Source: JABDBL01 sp963845445
GTDB lineage: Bacteria > Cyanobacteriota > Vampirovibrionia > Obscuribacterales > Obscuribacteraceae
Direction of reading: 5' to 3'
Length of the DNA: 64,000 nt
NCBI GenBank assembly: GCA_963845445.1
Contig: CAWJSE010000002.1
Span: forward strand, 2,728,001-2,792,000
Every line of letters starts with the position of its first letter. Positions within the stretch are counted from its first letter, which is position 1. The position numbers and the translations under genes were made by a program. Of this stretch, positions 37,625 through 46,761 are shown one piece after another. Below the pieces are notes generated by a model. It was given only the letters and a program-made list of their open reading frames with translations. It was not told the DNA's origin and did not search any database.

Positions 37625-38578
37625 ATGCCATTGACTTTGAATGAAAAAATTTTGATTACCGGTGGCTCCGGCTTTCTTGGTCGCCACGTCGTAAAGGAAT
37701 TCAAAGATCAGGGCTATACCAACATTTTAATTCCAACAAGCCATGACTTCGATCTAAGAGAACAGTCCGCTGTTAGGCGACTATTGACAGAGCAAAAACC
37801 CTCCACAGTTATTCATTTGGCTGCCCATCTGGGCGGTATACAAGTAAATCTCAAAAGTCCAGGCAGCTTTTTCTATGACAACGCCATTATGGGTATCATG
37901 ATAATGGAAGAATGCCGCCGCATAGGTGTATCTAAATTTGTCACCGTCGGCACAGTTTGCGCCTACCCAAGAGACACGCCTATACCTTTTTGCGAAACAG
38001 ACTTATGGCAGGGATATCCAGAGGAGACAAATGCGCCTTACGGACTAGCAAAAAAAATGCTTTTGATTCAGGGGCAGTCCTATAGAAAACAGTATGGCTT
38101 TAACGCCATTTATTTGATGCCCGCCAATCTTTATGGACCTAGTGATAATTTTGATCCGGAATCTTGTCATGTCATACCCAGTTTAATCCGAAAGTTTTTG
38201 CACGCTGTTCGGTTCGATAAAAGCGAAGTGGAAGTGTGGGGCGATGGAACTGCTTGCCGTGAATTTTTATTTGTGGATGACTGTGCCCACGCTATTAGAC
38301 TGGCTAGCGAAAACTATGACCATCCTGAGCCTGTGAACATAGGCACTGGCAAGGAGATTTCTATTAAGGATCTTGCGACACTGATAGCTTGCCTAACTAA
38401 ATTCAAGGGCAAAATCGTTTGGGATCCTAGCAAACCAAATGGTCAACCAAGACGCAAGCTAAATATAGAGCGGGCCAAAAACTTTTTTGGTTTTCAATCA
38501 CAAACATTTCTAGAGGATGGACTAATGCGCACCATTGACTGGTACAAAGCAAATTGCGAGGAGACAACCCCGCTATAA
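37625..38578 (+). CDS. fcl: GDP-L-fucose synthase
   Basis: Epimerase-reductase that converts the Gmd product to GDP-L-fucose. 317 residues, SDR: ITGGSGFLGRHVVKEF, then AAHLGGIQVNLKSPGSF, TVGTVCAYPRDTPIPF, and NAPYGLAKKMLLIQ with the YxxxK. ANLYGPSDNFDPESCHVIPS is diagnostic. Directly behind gmd, same operon. Confidence 0.96.
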   Translation: MPLTLNEKILITGGSGFLGRHVVKEFKDQGYTNILIPTSHDFDLREQSAVRRLLTEQKPSTVIHLAAHLGGIQVNLKSPGSFFYDNAIMGIMIMEECRRIGVSKFVTVGTVCAYPRDTPIPFCETDLWQGYPEETNAPYGLAKKMLLIQGQSYRKQYGFNAIYLMPANLYGPSDNFDPESCHVIPSLIRKFLHAVRFDKSEVEVWGDGTACREFLFVDDCAHAIRLASENYDHPEPVNIGTGKEISIKDLATLIACLTKFKGKIVWDPSKPNGQPRRKLNIERAKNFFGFQSQTFLEDGLMRTIDWYKANCEETTPL

Positions 38579-38605
38579 TAAAATGCAAAATGTAAAGGAA
38601 AGATA

Positions 38606-40024
38606 TTGAATTCAAAACTATTAACGAATTACTTGCACCCACTTATCAACCAGATTTTAGCTGCAGAAGTTTCTGCCATCAGCAAATATTTCGATTGCCT
38701 CATGCAGTGGCAGCCCCTGCCAGAAAGCAATCTGGATCTTTTTCATAGAATAGAAAATCCTCTCAAAACAATAGTTTCTGATTTCGAAAAACTTAATTGG
38801 CAATTTAAGTCGGCAGACAAGAATAAGCAATATAGCCAAATCTTATTGCTGGACAGAAGCCTCCACTACGAAGAGGACATACAGAAATTTTTATCGAAGC
38901 TCAAAAATTCTTTGAACCGGCAGAGTCGAATTGTGGCTATAGTGTACAACTCCTGGTTTAGTTGGTTATATGTATTGGCTAAATTAATCGGTTTAAGAAT
39001 AGCCGGTGAGCCTACTTGCATAAGCTTGGATGATGCATATAAATTGGCAAGATTGAGCGGACTAGAGCTGGTGCGGATCAGGAGGGCAGTATACGTACCT
39101 TTTAAACTATGGGGACTAGGCGATTTTCTAAATGCTTGGCTACCATGCATACCAATATTGAAACAGTTGTGTTTCTTCTACATATTGGTTTTGCGACCTA
39201 TAGTGCAAGAACCTTCCAAACCGTCTTTATCAGTGATTATTCCTGTTAAAAACGAGAAGGGAAATCTGGAAAACGTTTTTAAAACTTTATCCGTATTCGC
39301 AGATATGGAAGCAGAGATTATATTTGTAGAAGGAAATTCAACTGATGGCAGTCAGGAAGAAATAAAAAAACTAATATCGTTGCAGAATTGTAAGCTGCCA
39401 ATTTTGGCATTACAACAAAAAGGACAAGGAAAGTCTGACGCGGTACAGTTAGGTTTTGCCCACGCTAAGAATGATTTGTTAGTTATTCTAGACTCAGATC
39501 TCTCAACACCTGTCGAGTTCTTGAAGAATTTCTATGAAGCTTACTGCGCAGGACTTGGAGATTTCATTAACGGTAATAGACTTTTTTATCCATTAGCCAA
39601 AGGCAGTATGCCATTTTTGAATAAGCTCGGTAATGTCTTTTTTGTTAAGGCATTAAATCTAGTGCTTCAGACAGCGATTGGCGATAGTTTATGCGGAAGC
39701 AAAATGTTTTCCAGGTACCATTATCAGAAATTTTGCCAATGGAAAAAGGATTTTGGCGAGCGCGACCCTTTTGGTGACTTTAATTTGCTTTTTCCCGCGG
39801 CTATACTGGGATTGGGGATTGTGGATATTCCAGTGCGCTATAAAGAGAGAATTTATGGCAGTACAAATATACGCCGATTTTCTGATGGCTGGATATTATT
39901 TAAGATGGTACTGAGCGGCTTTTTTTGCATTACATTAGGCCATACGAATAAGCCTGCCGCTGGGTATTGTGAAACCACAGATCGCCACAATTTCTCTGAT
40001 GATGTCCCTGAGAAAGATAAATGA
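38606..40024 (+). CDS. Glycosyltransferase family 2 with degenerate methyltransferase-like N-terminus
   Basis: A 472-residue protein. Residues about 1-190 look like the C-terminal half of a SAM methyltransferase (LLLDRSLHYEEDIQKFLSKL, then YNSWFSWLYVLAKLIGLRIA), but no glycine-rich SAM loop is seen, so this part is probably not active. Residues about 208-450 are a GT2 domain: LSVIIPVKNEKGNLENVF, VEGNSTDGS, ILDSDLSTPVEFL (DxD-like), GDSLCGSKMF and ERDPFGDFNL. It would transfer a sugar in glycan assembly, in line with gmd-fcl before it. Start TTG 38606 with AAAGGAAAG before it. A terminator follows. Confidence 0.8.
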   Translation: MNSKLLTNYLHPLINQILAAEVSAISKYFDCLMQWQPLPESNLDLFHRIENPLKTIVSDFEKLNWQFKSADKNKQYSQILLLDRSLHYEEDIQKFLSKLKNSLNRQSRIVAIVYNSWFSWLYVLAKLIGLRIAGEPTCISLDDAYKLARLSGLELVRIRRAVYVPFKLWGLGDFLNAWLPCIPILKQLCFFYILVLRPIVQEPSKPSLSVIIPVKNEKGNLENVFKTLSVFADMEAEIIFVEGNSTDGSQEEIKKLISLQNCKLPILALQQKGQGKSDAVQLGFAHAKNDLLVILDSDLSTPVEFLKNFYEAYCAGLGDFINGNRLFYPLAKGSMPFLNKLGNVFFVKALNLVLQTAIGDSLCGSKMFSRYHYQKFCQWKKDFGERDPFGDFNLLFPAAILGLGIVDIPVRYKERIYGSTNIRRFSDGWILFKMVLSGFFCITLGHTNKPAAGYCETTDRHNFSDDVPEKDK

Positions 40025-40030
40025 GATAAA

Positions 40031-40058
40031 AGAGGTCCACTCCATGACCTCTTTTTTT
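40031..40058. terminator. Bidirectional intrinsic terminator
   Basis: AGAGGTC (40031-40037) and GACCTCT (40046-40052) followed by T6 on the plus strand; the minus strand also ends in T4. It serves the GT operon and the convergent orphan at 40081-40434. Confidence 0.85.
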
Positions 40059-40080
40059 GCCTTCAATCAGGCGTGGCGGA

Positions 40081-40434
40081 CTATTGTGCGGGCGGTGAGA
40101 GGGCCATTCTGTAGGCCTGGTACATCTTTTCCTGGCGCTCAGTCCCCTCCGGGGTGTGCAATGCCTTGTAAACGATCTTGCGAGCCTCCTTTGCAGAAGG
40201 CGAGTCCGAATCGCCTAGGGAGTTAACTTGCTCCAACACCCGCTTCTCGTATTCTTCCTGGGCCTGCTGCCTTAGCTCGGAGGTAGCCGGCGTTGGATCT
40301 TCTACTAGACTCCAATTGAGCCTAGGAGCGATCCAGAGAATTCCAGTAACGAGCGCATCGCTCGTTACTGTCGGGACGATTACTAAGGCTACTATAGCCA
40401 TAATAATCATCAATTTGCATCCGATGGTTCTCAT
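40081..40434 (-). CDS. Orphan membrane-anchored small protein
   Basis: A 117-residue protein starting at ATG 40434 after AAGGAAACACTT. One N-terminal membrane segment (about 6-25) or signal peptide, then a charged helical region from about 50 (RQQAQEEYEKRVLEQVN, then SAKEARKIVYKALHTPEG). GC-rich like the other orphans. No family recognised. The coding sequence contains a perfect inverted repeat (40346-40368, described separately). Confidence 0.6.
   Translation of the reverse strand: MRTIGCKLMIIMAIVALVIVPTVTSDALVTGILWIAPRLNWSLVEDPTPATSELRQQAQEEYEKRVLEQVNSLGDSDSPSAKEARKIVYKALHTPEGTERQEKMYQAYRMALSPPAQ
40346..40368. repeat. Perfect 10-base inverted repeat inside an orphan gene
   Basis: GTAACGAGCG and CGCTCGTTAC with a CAT spacer, at codons for VTSDALVT. 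It could form an mRNA hairpin or bind a dimeric protein. Confidence 0.7.
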
Positions 40435-41419
40435 AAGTGTTTCCTTGTGTTGACGGGGGCGTAGTCAAGGTCACGATTTTCTCCATACCGGGAACTCCGC
40501 ATAATTCACCCAGCGGATCAATTGCTGCAGGTAGCTATTGATCGACAGATCACCTCATTTGCTTTGTGAGAAGCAAATAAAGTAATTATCAATTTGTGTT
40601 CAATTGATTGATTATGCGAATGACCAGAAATTGGAGAACAAAAAGGCACTTCATTCTGACACTTATCTACAATTCAAAACAAGTTTTTGCTATCAATATT
40701 TTTTTTGATTTTACCAATAACGTATTGTTCTAAAAGCAGTGTCAGTAAGTCAATAGAATGTGATTACTAATCGAAATTATTAATAGTATTAGACTAGTTC
40801 AATGTTAACAGTTATCAAATTCAGATATTAAATCATGTTGCTACATTTGCGCTAGGATCGCTAACCAAGTTTCCATACGTAAATCGTATGCCTTCGCGTG
40901 TTGACTTAGCTCTCGTCGGGTAAGATTGTTCGTGATGCAATAGTTGATGTCAAGATTAGATTCTTTTGTGAGGAAGGCGCTTACGGCGATTTGCCGAGTT
41001 CTAAAGTTGTCACGTGAACTGCGCCAACCTTGGGAACTACATTTAATTCAAAGTCCCAATAAAGTTTCCCTAATCAATTGTGAAAACTAATTCCTCCTGC
41101 CACGCCTCATAGGAATACTCTACTCACTAGAACATGCCCGAGAGGCAATCCATCTCCCAAAACCGATGGTCACTGAAATTGATTTTGTGCTTGGTAATAT
41201 GCCAGACTGAAAGAGCTTTCATCCGCGCTTGAATGAGAACCTTACTGAATATTGGCCTAACTTACATATCAATTTAACCTGCAGACTCCTTATCGAATGG
41301 GAGCACGGGTTAATATTCATGGTCTGTGCCATGAGTGCGTTAGGTCGGACCGGATGAAAGTTTGTGGCATCCTCGTTCTGAATCTCAATTGCCAACACCG
41401 AGCTCAAAAGGAGCACTCC
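40435..41419. other. Long AT-rich intergenic region, no gene seen
   Basis: Nearly 1 kb with no credible gene on either strand. It contains small hairpins: ATTTGCTT/AAGCAAAT (40557-40578) and, close to the next start, TCATGG/CCATGA (about 41318-41333). It might hold a decayed gene or long regulatory sequence. No tRNA or known riboswitch is recognised. Confidence 0.4.
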
Positions 41420-42130
41420 ATGCACCGCATCGCTACCACTCTTGCCACCGCCTTGGGCATCTTGATCGTGGTCAATCTGCCCCCTCAGCAGGAGGCACCA
41501 TCACCGCGGGTGACCATCTTGTTTCAAGCTTACGTTGATCCCAACGACCCTCTCAGTTTTTACCCGCTGATGCAGAAAACTCGCGCCGCTTTCGGAAAGC
41601 ATGGTTTCACGGACGCATGCGAGGCACAAAAAGCAAATCTGCCCTCCCTGCGCTATGTGGAAGTGCGTAACGGAGTGAAGGCTTGGCAAGGTGAGAAGGC
41701 GATAAGGCGCATGCAAGAGTTTATGCCTGACGTGCCGCACAAGGAAGTAGCCCAATACTACCCAGACATCTCAATAGGAGCACTGCTTTTGCATCTGGAC
41801 CAAGAGAATGGACAGACATCTTTTCAACCCAGGGTCGAGCTAATTCGAGACATCGATACCTGCGAAGAGCAGGTCGATGCTTTTCTCGCCGGCCTCCCCT
41901 TGGTTAAAAGACCGATAAAAGAGAGACAAGATCCTCTCTTACCAGACAGAAGGACTCTAGCTATCAAGGATGATCGAGACTGGCTAGCACTGCTGCCTAG
42001 CTGGTTAGTCGAAGGAATTGACTATCGTGTCAAGTTAATGTGCTTGACAGGACTAATCGGCCTAGTTTGCTATTTCTCTTGGCGAGCTTGCGGCATGATC
42101 AAGCCACGTCGACATCCCACCACCACCTGA
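41420..42130 (+). CDS. Orphan secreted or membrane-anchored protein
   Basis: A 236-residue protein starting at ATG 41420 behind a strong AAAGGAGC site. N-terminal hydrophobic segment (about 5-20), an extra-cytosolic domain of unknown type, then a membrane helix near the C-terminus (KLMCLTGLIGLVCYFSWRAC) and a basic tail KPRRHP. GC-rich orphan type. It has its own strong terminator. No family recognised. The reading frame extends upstream to 41297 but without a ribosome site. Confidence 0.65.
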   Translation: MHRIATTLATALGILIVVNLPPQQEAPSPRVTILFQAYVDPNDPLSFYPLMQKTRAAFGKHGFTDACEAQKANLPSLRYVEVRNGVKAWQGEKAIRRMQEFMPDVPHKEVAQYYPDISIGALLLHLDQENGQTSFQPRVELIRDIDTCEEQVDAFLAGLPLVKRPIKERQDPLLPDRRTLAIKDDRDWLALLPSWLVEGIDYRVKLMCLTGLIGLVCYFSWRACGMIKPRRHPTTT

Positions 42131-42146
42131 TTAATTCGGCCCGCTT

Positions 42147-42187
42147 CGGGCGTCCTGTCTTCTCCCACAAGACCGGACGCCTTTCTT
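42147..42187 (+). terminator. Intrinsic terminator of orphan 41420-42130
   Basis: GGCGTCCTGTCTT (42147-42159) and AAGACCGGACGCC (42167-42179), nearly perfect, followed by TTTCTTT. Confidence 0.85.
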
Positions 42188-42344
42188 TACTCTTTTGCTT
42201 TTTACCATCTCAGTTGAGAACGCACTGAGCGTTATAAAATCAGTTTGCTTTTTTAGAGGAGCTCACAGAGTCCTGCGCTGCACAGTAAAATCAAACGGCG
42301 AATCAATTTTTGCTTAGACAAGAACAAAATGGACAAAGAAAAAC

Positions 42345-43563
42345 CTAGCGAGTCGCTATAGGCACTACTCTTTGTGCTTCCCAAGCTTCTAGCCCACCGT
42401 CTAAACTAAACAAGTTTTCAATTCCTGCTTCGCGCAAGATACTTAGTGCTTTCAAACTGCGGGTTCCGCGCTGACAATAGCAGATTATCCTGTAGCCATT
42501 GTTTTCGTTATCTTGCCCCTTATAGCCTGTCAATTTTTTCTTTAATCCAGATTCTATTACTTCAATTGGCAAAGATTGCATTTCAGACAATGCCCAAAGA
42601 TTAGCACCGTCAAGATGCCCTCTTTGATATTCATGTTCTTCTCTTATATCTAATAAAAACGTCTTTCCGTTTGTGTCACTTATCAGCATCTCAGCCGCCT
42701 GGGTAACTGAAATTATTTGTTCATTTATCTCCAATCGTCTAACACAAATGGCATCCGTTTCTTGCTTCCGAGCAGAAACCCGCACACCGTTTACAGATGC
42801 ATTCTTGCTACACAATGGACAATTCTCATCCCGCTCAATATCAAACTTTTTAAATTGCTGATCCGTAAGATCATAAATCAATATTTTTCCTGCAATAACA
42901 TTTCCTAAGCCTGTAATATATTTTATGGCTTCTGTTGCTGTTATTGATCCAACAACGCCTGTCACTGCTCCTAGCACTCCTGCCTCTGCACATGGTGGCA
43001 AAGCAGAGGACAAAGGCGGTTTACGAAACAAACAACGGAAACAGGGCGTTTCGCCCGGCACAAACAGAGAAACTTGACCTTGATATTCATACACAGAGGC
43101 GTGCAGATAGCTTACCCCAGCCAAATAGCAAGCATCCGCTAACAAAAAACGAGTGGCAAAATTATCTGTTCCGTCAATTACTAAATCATAACCAGCTATT
43201 GTATTTTCAGCATTACCACTTATTACCCTGATCGGTAAATAAACAGCCTCAATTAAAGGATTAAGCTGACTTATTCTTGTCGCCAAGGCCTTTTGCTTTA
43301 AACTGTCCAATTTCATTAACCGAAAACGCTACCTGCCTTTGTAAATTTGAAACTTCAACTTTATCGTCATCCGCAACAGCAATTCGGCCGACTCCACAGG
43401 CAGCTAAATAAAGAGCGATTGGACAGCCCAAACCACCTGCGCCCACAATTAATACTTTGGCTCGTTTTAATTTTATTTGTTTATCTGCGCCAAAGCTTTG
43501 CAAACGCAAGTGGCGATCATATCTTAAGACTTCTTCTTTGCTTAAATTCATTGGCTCTTTCAT
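42345..43563 (-). pseudogene. moeZ: MoeZ/MOCS3-type adenylyltransferase-sulfurtransferase, single frameshift
   Basis: An E1-like enzyme that adenylates the Gly-Gly end of sulfur carriers and moves sulfur to them. N-terminal E1 domain from ATG 43563: VLIVGAGGLGCPIALYLAA, DDDKVEVSNLQRQVAFS; then, in the other frame, DLVIDGTDNFATRFLLADA, the zinc Cys pairs CFRCLF and CPLC. The C-terminal rhodanese domain has FLLDIREEHEYQRGHLDGA and active-site Cys in YCQRGTRS. The break is at AAAAGGCC (about 43287-43294), where one A less gives KAKALATRIS. Total about 400 residues, normal. It may activate ThiS, as no thiF is seen. Confidence 0.87.
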
Positions 43564-43678
43564 AGATGCTTATCTTGCTGTATATCTTGGCAAAATCTAT
43601 TTAGAATTACTTATGGCTAATCTTTCTAAATTAGCTGAGAACATAAACCTACCAATTGCCTACAATATATTATCAGCA

Positions 43679-45115
43679 ATGTTATCCATGCATAAATATT
43701 TCAAAATCACGGCATTCATGCTTGCTCTCAGTCACCCTTGTGCTCCTTGCTTCGCTCAAGGCATGAATTACATAATGCCGCCGCAAACACCAGCAAATAC
43801 AGCCCCTGGCAATGCTCAGAGCTCTACTTACAGCCCAGTTGTCCAAAACCCGGACAACCCGCCTCTGGGTTCTATCCAGCCCTTCCAAAATGCTAATAGC
43901 CTGCCCCCTAACTATAATCAGCCCTTCCAAAATACCAATAGCCTTCCCCCTAACTATAATCAGCCTTTCCAAAATACCAATAACCTTCCCCCTAACTATA
44001 ATCAGCCCTTCCAAAATACCAATAGCCTTCCCCCTAACTATAATCAGCCCTTCCAAAATACCAATAACCTTCCCCCTAACTATAATCAGCCCTTCCAAAA
44101 TACTAATTCCACCCCACCAGCTTATAACCAACCTTATCAAACCCTTGCCCCAAGCAATTTGAGCGCGGCGCAGGTCAACCAGGCTGCCGCCCTCACCAAC
44201 GAGGCTTACAAATTGACCAAATCTGGTAATAGTACTCAGGCAATCGAATTGTTGAAACAGGCTTTGACTATCGATCCTTCGTCCTGCGTCGCTCACCTTA
44301 ACATGTCAGTAGCATTAATTGCTCTCAAGCGTTATGACGAGGCTTTAAAAGAAAGTTCGATAGTTTTGCAATTAAATCCAGACGAAGAAAAGGGTTATCT
44401 CAATTATCTTGCTGCTGCTATTGGCGCTAATCATATGTCAGACGCTCTGCGCGTAGGACAAGATTATTTGACTCGTTTCCCTAAAGGACAAAATCGCTCC
44501 AGCCTCTCAAATGAAATGGTTGCCGTTGAGCAAGAAATTGATCGCCGCTCAAAGTCACGCGGACTCATGGCACCACCGGGGGCACCAGACAATTATTTAT
44601 TTTTAGTTACTCCGTATGGCAAACGGCGTTGGGCACCGAGTTTCATGCCTATTAAAGTTTATATTTATCCCGGACAAGCTTATAAGGGATTTCTACCTAT
44701 ATACGAATCGATTTTAATCAATTCATTTTTGACTTGGCAGAACGATACTCGCGGCCAAATACGTTTTATACCTGTCAACGATCCGGCCCAAGCCAATATA
44801 GAATGTCGTTGGACCGATTCAGCCAGTGGCTTGAAGTTAGCAGCAGAAGCCGGTGATACTCAAATTTATGCAGACAGAAATAATATTTACCATGCAATAA
44901 TTACCCTGCTCACTTGTCGCCCAGATATACCGGCTGAGAAATTGACCAATAATCTTGTCCATCAGGTTTGCTTACATGAAATTGGACATGCTCTTGGTAT
45001 AGACGGTCACAGCGACAATGCGCAAGACCTTATGTATTGCGCTACCGATCCTAACGTAGAACTGGTTGAAATCTCGCAGCGCGATCTTAATACTCTATAT
45101 TTGATCTATCAATAA
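43679..45115 (+). CDS. Secreted matrixin-type metallopeptidase with TPRs and a PFQN repeat region
   Basis: About 478 residues. The signal peptide is near MHKYFKITAFMLALS with cleavage after CFAQ. The start is ATG 43679 or 43688; an upstream ATG 43612 is possible. Residues about 70-150 are six copies of the 14-residue unit PFQNTNSLPPNYNQ. Two to three TPRs follow (NEAYKLTKSGNSTQAIELL onward). The C-terminal domain has the zinc site CLHEIGHALGIDGHS (HExxHxxGxxGH) and a Met downstream (DLMYCATD), as in matrixins. It should be a secreted zinc protease. Divergent from moeZ. Confidence 0.85.
   Translation: MLSMHKYFKITAFMLALSHPCAPCFAQGMNYIMPPQTPANTAPGNAQSSTYSPVVQNPDNPPLGSIQPFQNANSLPPNYNQPFQNTNSLPPNYNQPFQNTNNLPPNYNQPFQNTNSLPPNYNQPFQNTNNLPPNYNQPFQNTNSTPPAYNQPYQTLAPSNLSAAQVNQAAALTNEAYKLTKSGNSTQAIELLKQALTIDPSSCVAHLNMSVALIALKRYDEALKESSIVLQLNPDEEKGYLNYLAAAIGANHMSDALRVGQDYLTRFPKGQNRSSLSNEMVAVEQEIDRRSKSRGLMAPPGAPDNYLFLVTPYGKRRWAPSFMPIKVYIYPGQAYKGFLPIYESILINSFLTWQNDTRGQIRFIPVNDPAQANIECRWTDSASGLKLAAEAGDTQIYADRNNIYHAIITLLTCRPDIPAEKLTNNLVHQVCLHEIGHALGIDGHSDNAQDLMYCATDPNVELVEISQRDLNTLYLIYQ
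43880..44131 (+). repeat. Six tandem 42-bp repeats
   Basis: Six in-frame units of 42 bases encoding PFQNTNSLPPNYNQ-like peptides, five nearly identical and the last degenerate. Near identity at DNA level suggests recent expansion and likely length variation between strains. Confidence 0.95.
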
Positions 45116-45125
45116 ATACAAATAT

Positions 45126-46013
45126 CTAAACAGTGGTGTAAGCCTTGTCTTGTTGTTGAGCCGTTGCCGCAGCCGCACTTGCTGTTGTAGCCACTATGTC
45201 CAAATACTCTTTGCCTTTAAGAAGGGACTCTTGCAAAAGCCATTTTTTCTGCCAACGTCTGCGCGCCAGCAAAATATTCTTAGGACCATGGTTAATCCAG
45301 GAGACCCAGCCTAATCTTTTCATAAACTTGATGACCATATAAGACATATCTATTTCAAACTTTCTCATGCCATTTCTAGCTGAACCAGGATAAGCATGAT
45401 GATTATTATGCCAGCCCTCACCAAAAGCTAAAATACCAACCCACCAGACATTCACACCATCATCGCCGCTAACAAAATTCTTATAACCCCATTTAGGCAT
45501 GTGACAAGCCACATTTAACATTAACGGTATTTGTATAACCGCTAAACCTGCCAATAGACTAACCAGCGCGACCTGCCATCCAAACAAAGCCCAAAGCACA
45601 GCCCGAGCCAGCATATTTATAGCAAAATTACATTGATTCATACGTTGTAAATTGCCACCTTGCTCAAAGAATCTGTAGATGGGATCTTTCAGCAAATCTT
45701 TGCATTGCTCAGCCGGCACTATATGATCCGGATATTCTAGCTCAAATAACCAACCGAAATATGCATGCCAAATACCATAACGTGGCGAATGTGGATCAAG
45801 CGGTGTATCCACGTGTCTATGATGAGCTCGGTGAATAGCTGCCCACCATATTGGTGAACCTTCAAAAGCCAAATAACCGAGGATAACAAAGAAATACTCA
45901 ACAAACTTAGAGCACATAAATGTGCGGTGAGACAGTAGTCTATGATAGCCAATAGTCACACCTAAGCCGTGCAAGGTATAGAAAACTAAAAAAAGCACTA
46001 TAAGGTGTGTCAA
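45126..46013 (-). CDS. Acyl-lipid or acyl-CoA fatty acid desaturase (delta-9 type)
   Basis: A 295-residue membrane di-iron enzyme. The three histidine boxes are present: GYHRLLSHRTF (HxxxxH), HRAHHRHVD (HxxHH) and EGWHNNHHAYPGSAR (HxxHH). It resembles OLE1/DesC-type desaturases, which introduce a double bond in acyl chains with oxygen, consistent with an aerobic organism. The C-terminus has an Ala/Thr-rich tail. The terminator of the RRM gene lies upstream. Confidence 0.92.
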   Translation of the reverse strand: MTHLIVLFLVFYTLHGLGVTIGYHRLLSHRTFMCSKFVEYFFVILGYLAFEGSPIWWAAIHRAHHRHVDTPLDPHSPRYGIWHAYFGWLFELEYPDHIVPAEQCKDLLKDPIYRFFEQGGNLQRMNQCNFAINMLARAVLWALFGWQVALVSLLAGLAVIQIPLMLNVACHMPKWGYKNFVSGDDGVNVWWVGILAFGEGWHNNHHAYPGSARNGMRKFEIDMSYMVIKFMKRLGWVSWINHGPKNILLARRRWQKKWLLQESLLKGKEYLDIVATTASAAAATAQQQDKAYTTV

Positions 46014-46031
46014 ATTGCTCTCCTTCGACTA

Positions 46032-46070
46032 AAAAGCATCAGTATAATTGTTTAATTATCTGATGCTTTT
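46032..46070 (-). terminator. Terminator of the RRM protein gene
   Basis: AAAAGCATCAG and CTGATGCTTTT form a long stem with further AT pairs. On the minus strand it ends in T5, between the RRM gene and the desaturase. Confidence 0.85.
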
Positions 46071-46102
46071 GTCAAATATTATCGATCCAAACTGATTATA
46101 GG

Positions 46103-46381
46103 TTAATAACGACTCCGTCCAAAATTAGATTTTGGTTTTGGTTGCGAAATACTTACAGCAATTTGGCGGCCTTGCAAATCATGACCGTTAAGAGCCTTAA
46201 TAGCATTCTCGGCAGCCGCTTGGTCTACCATTTCAACAAAGCCAAATCCCCGTTTTTGTCCAGTGTGACGGTCAGTCACTATAGTGGTAGAAACCACTTC
46301 ACCGGCTTGGGTAAAAAGTTGTTGCAGTTCTTCTTCGGTGACCTTATAAGCAAGATTACCGATAAATAGTTTATTGTTCAT
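46103..46381 (-). CDS. RNA-binding protein with a single RRM
   Basis: A 92-residue protein of one RNA recognition motif: RNP2 KLFIGNLAY at the N-terminus and RNP1 KRGFGFVEM in the middle. Short basic C-terminus FGRSRY. Such single-RRM Rbp proteins are common in cyanobacteria and their relatives, often cold-induced. Only bases 46382-46761 lie upstream, a possible long leader. Confidence 0.92.
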   Translation of the reverse strand: MNNKLFIGNLAYKVTEEELQQLFTQAGEVVSTTIVTDRHTGQKRGFGFVEMVDQAAAENAIKALNGHDLQGRQIAVSISQPKPKSNFGRSRY

Positions 46382-46761
46382 TTATACTCTTTAGCGCGAC
46401 TGGTGAAAAATAACATAGGAATCCACCAGAGGCTTCTTATGCTTTGAAGCCCATTCACTAGTATGACAGGCTTTGCCAACCTAGACTAGCGATGTCTTTG
46501 ACATTTAGGAAAGGTTTACATTCCAAGAACCCCAAATATCCCTAAAAATGACCGTTTTGGGTCTATTAAATTTGCCTTTTACACCGGCAGGCTATCATAC
46601 CTGCGCTAGGCATGAATCTCTCTTTGCAGCTGTGGATTAATAAAAGAAGTGGCTGTTTCTCAGAAATATGTCCTGAATTTTTTTAAAAACTATAATCTTT
46701 TAGTGATTGATGCCATTTTGGATTTTTCAGCAGTACTTAACTACATAGTAAATAGAGCAAG
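46382..46761. other. Divergent intergenic region
   Basis: Between the RRM gene and the Dam-type methylase. No gene seen. It contains a hairpin CCCAAA/TTTGGG (46531-46561) and presumably both promoters. A long leader for the RRM gene, common for cold-regulated genes, is possible. Confidence 0.4.

Noticed and set aside
43880..44131. The repeat array as a CRISPR
   Set aside because: Units are contiguous in-frame coding repeats without spacers.
43682..44296. A 204-codon antisense frame through the 42-bp repeats
   Set aside because: The repeat unit is a multiple of three, so all frames stay open. It has no ribosome site and merely mirrors the matrixin gene.
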